DNA from: Sthenelais limicola
Lineage: Eukaryota; Annelida; Polychaeta; Phyllodocida; Sigalionidae
Reading direction: 5' to 3'
Assembly (NCBI GenBank): GCA_942159475.1
Contig: OW804097.1
Span: 59,416,986 to 59,480,985, forward strand
Length of the DNA: 64,000 nucleotides
Part shown: positions 46,739-57,026 of the stretch, in pieces
Position numbering within the stretch: the stretch's first letter is position 1
Layout: each line of letters opens with the position of its first letter
Notes under the pieces: generated by a model
Told to the model about the DNA's origin: nothing
Seen by the model: only the letters and a program-made list of their open reading frames with translations
Database searches by the model: none
Position numbers and translations under genes: made by a program

Positions 46739-47704
46739 GGTGCATAATTGTAAAAACATCATAATTATATGATTATGATGTAAAGTATCAATTGTTGTAG
46801 CTTGTTCTTTTGATAGTCTTGTTTGACAATTTGAAATGCATCACAATTGTGATTTTTTTGTCTAAAATATGAATTATTATGAGCTATTACAATGCACGAA
46901 AGAAAGCTTTCCTCTTTCATGAATAATTTAATTCACGTCACAAAAGATGCACCAGGAAGAGGAGAAATACACACACATATAACTCCAACCCAAACATCAC
47001 AGGGACCTCCATATATGTGTATTGATTATGTTTGGCAACATGGTGGCCTCAGGAAGAGACAATGGTATAGGCTTACATCCTAGTATTAGTATATATTATA
47101 TAAAAACTCTAAAACAAAATAGCTAGAATGTTGATGACGATTTGTCAAGGCCAAATGTCCGTGGAGACAACATAGGGTTGATCTTAACTGATAACGACAC
47201 GAACAGCCCGACTGACACCTTTACTTGAATACACTGTATCTGTATATATATATATATTTTCTTCACCCACCACAACCCCAACTAAAACACCTCCATCTAA
47301 AAAAACTACAATTTTGTACTCTCTCCTAACTAACCACTATCCCCTGCACTCTGTTACCTTTTTTTCCGTATTAATGATGCAAATAACAACCCGGGCCTAG
47401 GCGGAAGATCATGGATCCAACTGGTACATCCTGCAACACATTATGGCTGTATAGATATGCTAAATAAAAAAAACTCTAAAATAAAAAACATTGATTATTC
47501 CCAAGCAACAGTTTTTAAGATGGAACGATCCCATTTTCTTTTTTTGCATGACAGTTGTGTTACTTCCGTGGCCTCTACACTACTAATGTCCAAGAACCTG
47601 TGTTCTGAATCGTTTGATATGAAACACATATTCAAACATTCATGCTTTAACCATATCAGTCAGGTGCTGTCATAGAACAGTGGGGTTTTGATTGTTTTTT
47701 TCTT
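46739..47704. other. unassigned AT-rich DNA
   Basis: A short (TA)n at 47244-47258. No gene or family match. Confidence 0.3.
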
Positions 47705-48065
47705 CTGACTGAGAAACACAGTATCCTCCACTACCTAATTTTTAAAACCTGACATTATATTCAGTCATATTTACATCGAGTTCTTATTCACCCCAGCATC
47801 ATTTAATTGATACTATCACTCACTTTCCAATATAATTCACTATTTCATCATGCGATTTGCGCCTTCATTTTTTAACTTCCTCGCCGCTGACTGGGAAACG
47901 CAATATCTTCCCCTCAGTAATTTTGTTTTAACTTGACATTATATCCAGTCATCTTTACATCGAGTTATAGCTAGTTATATTGTATCATTTTAATTAATAC
48001 TATACGGATCTCGCCAATATAATACACTATTTCATCATGAGATGTGTACCTTCAATTTATAACCG
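47705..48065. repeat. diverged tandem duplication, period about 182 bp
   Basis: CTGACTGAGAAACACAGTAT at 47705 and CTGACTGGGAAACGCAATAT at 47887. Downstream ACATTATATTCAGTCAT, ACATCGAGTT and CACTATTTCATCATG also recur in order. Confidence 0.8.
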
Positions 48066-48334
48066 CTGCTTTTAGACCTATCCTACTTAATTATTGGCAT
48101 AGGTCCGTGAAGAAAACAAGTACTTAGTTAACTAATTATCAAGTTATGCACCGATTTGATCAACTGTTAACATATTTAACTTTGTAATCAGTGTCAACTT
48201 AATTCATATACTTGGCGTTTCCACTGGAAACGATTTTCTCAGCCACAATCATTTGTGCCTGATGTCAACTTATAGTTTTACAGTAGTTTGATTCTTGAAG
48301 AGGGAAACAGTGTGCAACGCAATAGCCAGGGCTG

Positions 48335-48888
48335 TAAAAAAAGTTGGTTGAAAAAAAATTGTCGTTAAAAAATAGTTGGTTGGCGAAAAAAAATTGTTGT
48401 TAAAAAAAAGTTGTCGTTAAAAAAAAAAGGTCGGTCGTTCAAAAAAGTTGGTCATAAAATAAAAGTTGGTCGTAAAAAGTTGGTAAAATAAAAGTTGGTT
48501 GAAAAAAAGTTGGTTGAAAAAAAATTGTCGTTAAAAAATAGTTGGTCGTTAAAAAATAGTTGGTCGTTAAAAAGTTGGTCGTAAAAAAAAGTCGTAAAAA
48601 AAAAGTTGGTCGTAAAAAGTTGGTTGAAAAAAAATTGTCGTTAAAAAATAGTTGATCGTTAAAAAATAGTTGGTCGTTAAAAAATAGTTGGTCGTTAAAA
48701 AAATTGTCGTTGAAAAAAATTTGGTTGTTAAAAAAAGTTTGTCGTTAAAAAAAGTTGGTCGTAAAAAAAAGTCGTAAAAAAAAAGTTGGTCGTAAAAAAA
48801 AAAAGTTGGTCGTAAAAAAAATGGTCATAAAAAAAAGTTGGTCGTAAAAAAAAAAGTTGGTTGTATAAAAAAAAGTAGTAAGCTAGGC
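48335..48888 (+). repeat. AAAAAGTTGGTCGT minisatellite
   Basis: Irregular tandem array of a 12-16-bp unit, (A)n followed by GTTGGTCGT, with the A run varying from 4 to 12. Short unit-length variants suggest slippage at the A runs. Confidence 0.93.
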
Positions 48889-50190
48889 TAGGCTAAATAG
48901 TTGGTAACTTACTTTTAAAATTTAGAAAATGTGTTGGGCAGCAGTGTCCATTTGAGCACCTGAGGCAGGTGAGGGGGGTGGTGGGCAGAGGGATGGTGTG
49001 GGAGGTGGGAGGGCCTTCTGCAGACCTATCATGGTTGGAGAAGCATCTAACTAACAGCCAATCAACTCCCTTGGCTAAACCTAGAAAGGCAGTCAATCAG
49101 CCTTCAATAACGTCTAGGTGTGAAATCTATGACTGATTGAATCAGTGAAGTGTGAAATATAGGACCTGATCAAAAGGATTAGATAAGGCATCCTTAAACA
49201 CCTCACAGACAGCTAAAGAATATTATCAGATGTAGATCCAGTATCAGTGATTGGCACATTTCATAGTGACTCATATGTTTTCTCAGCTATAAATAGCTGA
49301 GAAAACAAAAATCGAAACCTTTAAATTTATAGATAAATGCATCATTTAATATCTATGACATTAAAATAACAGAAAGCTGAGACATGCGCGCATGGAAGGG
49401 CAGATTCTGACTGACCCTTGGTGACCTATTACAATGGCAATCCATGTCAAATGGCCACTATACCTGACGCATCTCGGTTACTACAGCTAGGTATATAGAT
49501 CACCTTACCTGTCCGAAGCCGAAGGTATAAGAAGGTGAGGAAAGCTCAACCAGTTGAACTCTGGTCTCCAGATGTCACAACGATCAAACCACCAGCTCCA
49601 GTAATAACCTAGTAATCAAGCTGCCACAGTGTTATTCTTAGAATCTTACTCCAAAGAACACTTCTTCCTTATGCATAAATCTTCTTGGCAGTTTATAAAC
49701 ACGATCCTGTGAGTGGTATCCTATATAAAAGCGTTCCTATTTTATTGGTAGTATATTTGCAATACTGAAAGATATATAAAGATGTCCTGGTATATGTGTA
49801 TGTATGTTGAGAGAAGAAAGATCGAGTCAGTAGAGTATCCTAATGGTAATATTTCCTTGTGTCTGGGATGTCTTCTTCTTCGTGACCAGCGACGACTGTG
49901 GTGGTTGGACTGTAGAGAGACGGACGGGACCAGTACACTGACTATACTACACCCACACCCATACATACAACTTGTGCACCGTTTGAATGGGGAAGGGAAG
50001 GCAGGATCAGTTGCTACATGTACACAGCGCCGCGAACCGGCTACAACTAGGTCAACCACTAACTAGGTCGCCCACGTGATGTAAACAAGCTGGATCTCTT
50101 ATTATAGGAAGTGGGCGTGGTCATGCGTCGCATGGAGAACGAGCTGGTCGCATACAATGGAAATGTAAATCGACAGGCGAAGGGGTAGAT
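48889..50190. other. unassigned DNA with one 30-bp palindrome
   Basis: Arms 49277-49290 and 49293-49306 pair perfectly (GTTTTCTCAGCTAT). A TATATAAAAG at 49723 precedes open frames at 49742-50066 on both strands, none recognisable. Confidence 0.35.
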
Positions 50191-50194
50191 CTAT

Positions 50195-50275
50195 TAAGGT
50201 CAGGTACAATCGGTAGCTTTTATTTTCTACATACTTAGTGAATCATATATTCAATTTCAGTAATAACCAGTGTTC
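50195..50275 (-). repeat. family A remnant
   Basis: TCAGGTACAATCGGTAGC with CTACATACTTAGTGAAT; a weak match. Confidence 0.45.
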
Positions 50276-51444
50276 TTGTGGGTCTTGTTTGATTTCCGCA
50301 ATGTTTCTCATTTTCACTGGCTCCATTTACTGGTTATAGGTGTTTAACCCTGAGTTGTTCTTTTGACATATCTTTATTCAGGTATATTACTTATAATACA
50401 GCACGCTCATCCCAGGGGTGTTTTTCGCTGTGCCCTTTTGATAGTTTAACATTGGGGCTTCAATAAAAAACGTTTTACAAAATGTTTTTAACAGTGGTAG
50501 TCTATAAAAATGTTTGAGATATATGGTGTGAGTGAATCTATATTATTGATGTCTTGTTTGCCAGTTATCGTTCATCAGATGTATATATGTGTACAACGCT
50601 AAATTAGGTACATATAAATAATAATTATGCGGAATTGAGAATTGAATTAAACATATCGTCACAGTAATACGATTCATTCAATGCCAACATGTTCAACAAC
50701 AATACAGTTAAATGACCACGCCCTTTGAAAAGCAAGAAAAAAAGAGAGAATTCATTCCTAAATTCGATTAATTAATTAATTAATTACTTGTAAAGTATCG
50801 CAAATGTGAAATTGTGGAGAACTAAAACATTTATTTAAAAAATATATGTGATGTAATAACATGCGCACACATGGTCAGCCCCCCTGTCGGGACAAACTGT
50901 CACGAACAATGTAAAATCCAATTAGTGGTTAGAATTAGGAAATTAGTCATCGTTGTGTATAGCCAATACAGAATTAAGGCTACATATTAGATAGCATGTC
51001 GTTTTTGCTCGGGCGATTCAACTTCAAATTTTATTTTTTTAATCGAATTTTGTTTAGGCAAACAGGATGGCTCTGACCAAGATTAATATGGTTCGGATGA
51101 GACCCGGTCTTCCGACACACCCTGAATTGTTAATCATACATCTAGGATAAATTATTGTGTGTGACAAAACTCGAAATTTTCCTTTTATCTATCTGGGTGA
51201 GGGGTGATGATGAGGTTGGTGAGATCGGGGGTGGATAGACACAGTCAGATCAGATCGATTATCCGTGGAAAATATTTAATAGAATATCTCAGCGCTACCT
51301 GGGTACACTGATAATGACATGTGCCATAAAAATAGTTGTATCATGAGTTACCAGCAGTATGGAAACTTAGTTAGTATTCATGTATAAACATTATAACAGC
51401 AGCAGAATGTTGATAAATTCAGTCATATAAATCATAATATGAAT
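50276..51444. other. unassigned AT-rich DNA
   Basis: GGGCGATTCAACTTCAAATT near 51012 is a short family H match. (TTAA)n-like run at 50768-50785. No gene seen. Confidence 0.35.
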
Positions 51445-51541
51445 GCACCTTTAATGCACCTGCAAGCAGGGAGAAGTTCACAACCTTTTCGGCAATGTTA
51501 CACCGATTATTGCAAATAAAGAATCATCTTATCTTATCTTA
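51445..51541 (+). repeat. retroposon 3' end with (ATCTT)n tail
   Basis: CACCGATTATTGCAAATAAA GAATC then ATCTTATCTTATCTTATT. Same AATAAAGAAT ending as at 26.2 and, on the minus strand, 14.5 kb. Confidence 0.65.
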
Positions 51542-52010
51542 TTCACGCAGTTATCATTGGCTTTCGGATGTTGTTTTAGCCTAGGCTAGTCTAAGATTCT
51601 TACACGTCTAGATTATTCTGTAATGAGGTGACTGTTTGACCTTCTCAAACACAGGCTACATAACGTACAGTACCGTCTGCCTGCCCCGTCTCCCGTCTTA
51701 CTAATGTAATTGCAAGAGGGTAATCTATATAATATGGTATTAAATTATTACTATACTTGTACTTATATGCGTTATGATTTCAAACGTAACTTGACTTCCG
51801 ACACATACATACGATATGAAGAGTTAGATTGGGCAGTTGGTCATTCAGTGCATGCATGCATTATAGAGTATGTATGGGAATATGGTGTAATAGAAATATG
51901 AGCCCCATGTAGGATGTGAGTAGGTGTAAGTGTTGGCACAATGTGTAATGTTATAGAAGAGAGGTTTATCGCCAAGATCCTATATGAGTGGTTAATCTTT
52001 GTTGTTGGTC
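51542..52010. other. unassigned DNA
   Basis: No supported feature. Confidence 0.3.
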
Positions 52011-52405
52011 TGTCGTTTCTTGGATGGCAGATTTTCTGGAGGTGATTTTCTGGATGGTAGGTTTTCTGGGGGTAGTTTTCTAAATGGCAGGTTTTCTGGA
52101 TATAGTAGGTGTTCTCGAGGTCGTTTTCTGGGCGGCAGATCTTTCTGGGTGGCAGTTTTTCTGGATGGTAGTTTTCTGGATGGCAGATCTTTCTGAATGG
52201 CAGGTTTTCTGAATGGCCGGGTTTCTGGATGGTACTTTTTCTTGGGGTAGTTTTCTGGATGGCAATATTTCTGGAGGTAGGCTAGTTTTCTGGTAGGCAG
52301 GTTTTCTGAACGGCAGGATTTTTGGATGGCAGGTTTTCTGGAGGTATAGTTTTTCTGAATGGCAGGTTTTCTGGATGGGTGGATTTCTGATGGTAGTTTC
52401 TGGGT
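52011..52405 (+). repeat. TTTTCTGGATGGCAGG minisatellite
   Basis: About 20 irregular copies of a 15-22-bp unit. It keeps both strands open (Gly/Phe/Leu-rich forward, Pro/Lys/Thr-rich reverse) because the unit lacks stops, not because it is a gene. Confidence 0.9.
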
Positions 52406-53304
52406 GGCAGCTTAGAACTGTGAAAAAGCAAGCCCTTTCCATGTTAAGGTTGATCAGTGTCATCTGTCAAATGTGAAGAACTTAAAATTTGTAGGAAGTT
52501 ATGCTTCGATATTTGGGCTGTTCCAGAACATTCATGTATATTAGAAGTAAGCTCTATTGATTATTGGATGATCATAGATGATTACTAGCAATTGTAATGT
52601 TTTTTTGGGGTTTCTTTTATTCATGTAAGGCCAATATAATATTTAATCGAAGCATACAAAAATAAGCAGTGTTGTTGACATTGACTTAGTAGCAATGATA
52701 GAGTAGCAATGTCAGGTGCAAGCGGGCTTCTCTAATTCCAGAGAAGCTATTACCGTAATTTAGTGATTATACCATGAACACCAAGGTCGGACTGGACTTT
52801 TCAGATATTTGAGGGTGGTGTGTGTGGTGGTTTGTGTGTGTGTGTGGGGGGGGGGGGGGTCGCTGTACATATAATATTGTCATATATTGATCAAGGGTAT
52901 CTGATGCGTTTGGTACATTAATACGTATTTAAGTGTATTCTTATATCTATAATTATGCATACATTTGTTGTACATTATATGATATATGTGTTACAGAGAA
53001 CTAGCAAGACGAGGGTCAATATTCTAACAGAATGTTTAGTTTCAGCATTGAAAGCGGAAGCTATGTTCACTGTCTTAGGCTGAGTTGGTGGTGATAATTG
53101 CACCTGGTGTTAAATTAGCACAATTCGCGTAATAACCAGGGCTGTGAGAAATTAATATTATGTATAAAGTGGCTCATAAATGAGCGGGAATTAATTACAT
53201 TCACTGCTGGTAATAATATGACAATAATGTGTTTTTACCCACCAAACGCCAATAACATGCCAATCATAGCATGGGCAAGTATAATGGAGAAACCAAGAGT
53301 CATC
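52406..53304. other. unassigned DNA
   Basis: (TG)n passing into a G run at 52835-52859. No gene seen. Confidence 0.3.
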
Positions 53305-53662
53305 AGGGGATTTGCATGAGCCACTTTGCACGTCTGTAACAGTGCATGCTGGGATAGATTCATTTCAGGCCTCACAAATATTTAGCAACATTTTTATCGA
53401 AAATTACAAGAATGATTTCACCAATATCATAGTTTGTATAATATAAAGGATTTGTGAAAACGAAATGCATGATAGGAAAGGTGGGGGCTTGTATTATGGA
53501 AATATGTATAACACATGTATACCGGTATTGACATTGGAGCACCAATTAATATTCGATGCTGAATATGGCATGTTTTCCACACGGTAGATTTTACACTGAC
53601 ATAAAACTCCCATAATTACATGCGAAACAAGATTCAATATGGCGGACATGCAAGTCCCCTAT
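53305..53662 (+). mobile_element. family G element, full length
   Basis: AGGGGATTTGCATGAGCCAC to ATGGCGGACATGCAAGTCCC CT. The termini are inverted copies of AGGGGACTTGCATG. No coding capacity. Confidence 0.82.
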
Positions 53663-53839
53663 TAACCATTGCTGGTGCGTTAGCAATCATATTCTGCCTA
53701 TCATGACAGGTGCGACGCAGATCCCCGTCACGCGCTTTACCTCTTCATATTATGGCGAATGCAATTAAAAGTGGGGAGGGAGAGCCATGCATCCTGTAGA
53801 GATTAAGATTCAAATACCCACAATTATGCTGTGCTATAT

Positions 53840-54072
53840 GGGTCAAGCCGTTAGAAAATGTAAAATTCGCCTTCATCAATCCCCTCATAAGTCTCAAATT
53901 TAAGTAAAAAATGAGGTCCAAAATACAGTTCAACATAACCAAACAGATTTATTAAATCACCGCAATACCAAATGTACTCAGATATACCCAGTATTTATCA
54001 TTTTTCAGCGTAATTGATGAGAATTTACTAAATGTGTGGAGCTGCTGATTGTACATTTTCTTGACCTGACCC
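53840..54072 (+). mobile_element. family A MITE, 233 bp
   Basis: GGGTCAAGCCGTTAGAAAAT to ACATTTTCTTGACCTGACCC. Confidence 0.86.
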
Positions 54073-55000
54073 TTATCACATTCTACCCATGATAACAGAT
54101 TATTCACAGAGTTGATCAAAGTTTCCCTGAATCCTTTGATATCGGATTATTACGAACCATCTTGGCGTGGTCATCTGCATGGTCGGACGGATAGATGGGT
54201 CCATGGCTTATCAAAAGGCATGGGGGAAGCGGATTCCGTCCTCCCAGCGCACACCAATAACCCAGGTGCCTATTCCATACGAAGAGAAGATGGTCTTTGT
54301 GATATGATACGAAACATCGTTCTTCTTTTCCTTCCGTCTTTTCCTTGGTCTCCGCATATATAAAAGATCCATTGGGAGAGCATCCATGAGAACAGATCTA
54401 ATTAGAACTGGCCGGGGTAATACCAGGAAACGGGACAACAGTAGCCTAATAGCATGAGAAAAAGTAGGGAATATTTATTTACATGAGATCAGAAGGAATT
54501 GACTGATAGGAAATTTATATGGGTTTTTTTCCAAAAAAAGAAATGGACGGAATTTTGCATGGTTATATATGGTGGAATTTGGGGGGAGATTTGACAATTT
54601 GGGGAAGTTTTTATAAATACTGATTTCAGTAAAATAAATTAAAACCCCAAAACAACCCATAATACTAGACTTAGACTTTGATCGTTTTCTTAAAAACGAA
54701 ATTTCAGAAATCTGTCATGAGAATCATTACTCATGAGAGTCCCCCCGCCCCCCCCCCCCCCTACCGCCTCCCCACCCACCCCGCGCTCGACTGAAGAATA
54801 TCAGTCCCCATTCATGGATTGTCGAATGGGGAGTACTAGGCCTGCACTAGGGTAGGGCCATACAAACAACACTGTCTTGGGGACGAGGGCTAGTCTAAGA
54901 CAATACTGAAGCCTTTCATCACTGTAATAATAAGATAATGATAGCATCAAGCATTCTATCAGGCCCTTCAACCCAAACAACGATTTTCCAGGCTTTTAAT
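54073..55000. other. unassigned DNA
   Basis: A C-rich patch at 54740-54780. An 83-codon plus-strand frame at 54112-54363 has no recognised domain. Confidence 0.3.
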
Positions 55001-55066
55001 TTATTTATGAATTACCCCTGAGGAAGACAACCATAATGTCGAAACGCGTCGGGAAAAATAAATAAG
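55001..55066 (+). ncRNA. Penelope-type hammerhead ribozyme (type I), apparently complete
   Basis: Core CTGAGGA at 55018-55024. Helix II GACA (55026-55029)/TGTC (55037-55040) with a 7-base loop. GAAA at 55041. Short helix III AC/GT around GC (55044-55049), cleavage base C at 55050. Helix I CCC (55015-55017)/GGG (55051-55053), then an internal loop and an 8-bp outer helix TTATTTAT (55001-55008)/ATAAATAA (55058-55065). GAAACGCGTC with a 2-bp helix III is the form known in Penelope-like retroelements. One unpaired A (55025) precedes helix II, as in the motif at 41 kb. Its position suggests a Penelope LTR relic; no RT or GIY-YIG frame is nearby. Confidence 0.7.
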
Positions 55067-55307
55067 AGAAAAAACATACCAGATTGTCGTTTGTAGGTTT
55101 AATTCCTATATTTACATTTTGATTTATTTGTCCAAATTCCAGTTTTTTTTCAAGGCCCAGAGGAAACCCTGGATTCTGGAAGATATCTATTAGTTTGTAC
55201 TCGGATAGAATAAGACGGAATAGCTGTACTTTACAGAATATTGATTTTGATATCTTTACTATCATTCTTCATCTCCCGCCCCCGCTGTGTTACAGACAAC
55301 GTTGAAA

Positions 55308-55710
55308 TGTGATGTGGTACAGAAAAATGAGTCATAAGTGGCAAAAAATGGATTTTGCAATACAACTATATTTGAACAGATGAGAGAGATCAAGCCGATT
55401 CCAATGATGGTAAACATTAGGATATTTAGTAAGTACTTCTTTAGTGTTTAATGCATGGAGAAATGTTCGCCCTATTTGTTATGGTCAATCACAAGTAAAG
55501 TAGTTAAATATACTCCTTAGGATATTCTCAGGTACACATCTATATAGATATCTTCAATACAGTCTTACAATTTTGCACATGTATTCATGCTACTAGCAGC
55601 GCTAAGCACCCCAAGAATGACAACATTATGACCAAGGGTTCCCGTGGGTAAACATTTGAGAAATATCATTTTTTGCGACTTGTGATTCATTTACCTGTAA
55701 CACAATACAA
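55308..55710 (+). mobile_element. family B MITE, full length (403 bp)
   Basis: TGTGATGTGGTACAGAAAAA to TTACCTGTAACACAATACA. The best-preserved uninterrupted B copy; used to locate insertions in the others. Confidence 0.86.
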
Positions 55711-56577
55711 AATAGACGCCCGGCGTACAATGTTCAAGTAAAGGCCTTTGTGAAAAATTCAAGCACTTTCAAGGCCTTAACAAATTAAATTAAAATTCAA
55801 GGACTTTCAAGCCTTATACGAACCCGGGTTCAATCACTTTAAAACGTGTTCAGTAATATCTTTATTCTTATTCATAAATACTTGTGTTAAGTACAATAAA
55901 CCAAGAAACGGTAACAATATAAGATGAACGGTCTGCTACCATGACACGGCATAATAGGTCTACACTGAAATAAGGACGCAAATCCAGACGAGTAACAACA
56001 ATTAGGTGAAAATAAATACCATTATTAATAAATTAATGGATAATTTAATCTCCTCTCATATTGCGAGGTTTTTCAAATTAAAATACAGCAGAGCAAAACA
56101 TTTTTTTATCAAAATTTCATTCTCACGACTATGAGGAGTTCCTCGGTGAAACAATTGTTCCATGAGCTGCTAATGAAAGAAAACTTCGGGAAAATATCGG
56201 TTTAATGATTTTAGTTTAAAAGGAATGGAACATAGAATATCTTCAGTTTTTGACCGATGTTAACGCAGGCACCAACAGTGCAATATCGACAAGTATCATC
56301 TTTAATAATCTCCCTAGCTGTCACAGCTGCTACCATGCTATCATTCAGTGTCCCATTATATCTCCTGAGTCTTTTTCATTTCCCCACTTTCCCTGCAATA
56401 TGATTTCAACAGTGTCTGTGTAAATGAGATGCACGATTCCTTTTTTGACAAAGGCGGGACAAAGGACGCGCGATTATGATCCCATGAGTTTGATCCCCAG
56501 TCGACTGTCGCGTTCATCCGCGCTCAGACAGACGATATGTCCCAATAAATACACACATTAAAACTTAGTATGATTAA
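55711..56577. other. 3' flank of the dlish-like gene
   Basis: AT-rich. CAAGCACTTTCAAGGCC and CAAGGACTTTCAAGCC form a short direct repeat at 55760-55815. Would include the 3' UTR. Confidence 0.4.
56301..56306 (-). terminator. candidate polyadenylation signal for the dlish-like gene
   Basis: The minus strand reads ATTAAA about 275 bp beyond the stop codon. A canonical AATAAA lies further on at 55861-55866. Either could end the transcript. No GT-rich downstream element was verified, so this is a positional guess only. Confidence 0.25.
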
Positions 56578-57026
56578 TCACGGTGACAAGTAGGGATCAA
56601 ACGCTTTTGCGTCTCGCCTTTCATGCATGGACATAGTTCTCCGGATGGCCGCTACGCGCACGCCAGACCGAGGCAAGTTTTGCTCGACAGTACTCCTCCT
56701 CGTGGTGGTATTTCGAACTATTGAGGGAGGTTTGGCGAATTCCTTCGGAATGAAGCCACATTTGTTAGAGGCGGGTGCATATACCCAGAACCATCCTTCC
56801 TCTGGTTGGTCAAGCAAGTTCACGTTCACCCATTCCCCTCTTGTGACTGTTACATCGTCCGGGGCTTGAGCCGTGTAGTCGTAGAGCACCACCATTTCAA
56901 CTGTCCGGTGGTAGCTAGTGGCGCCACCTGCACTGCCAGTTTCTGCTGCCCCTTGCTGTGTGTTTTGTGAACTGACGGATCCCGCGGAAGAACCAGTGCT
57001 TGTAGCAGTTTGTTGTTCTAAAGGAA
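56578..57026 (-). CDS. dlish: dlish-like exon 3 (SH3-3 and C-terminus)
   Basis: 449 nt with the stop codon at 56580-56578. The acceptor is TTTATTTCAG ending at 57027. The first two bases, TT, complete Val313. A low-complexity Thr/Ser/Gly/Gln stretch precedes the third SH3 domain. A basic tail of about 47 residues follows (RNTTTRRSTVE, then IRRTMSMHERR), ending FDPYLSP. Confidence 0.92.

Noticed and set aside
49742..50066. Overlapping frames on both strands downstream of TATATAAAAG
   Set aside because: No conserved domain and no splice or coding-bias support; a TATA-like string is expected by chance in AT-rich DNA.
52080..52463. 127-codon minus-strand frame with IQKTCH-type repeats
   Set aside because: Repeats follow a DNA minisatellite whose unit length varies and is open on both strands; no start context or family match.
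56627..56869. 80-codon plus-strand frame
   Set aside because: Antisense shadow of dlish-like exon 3.
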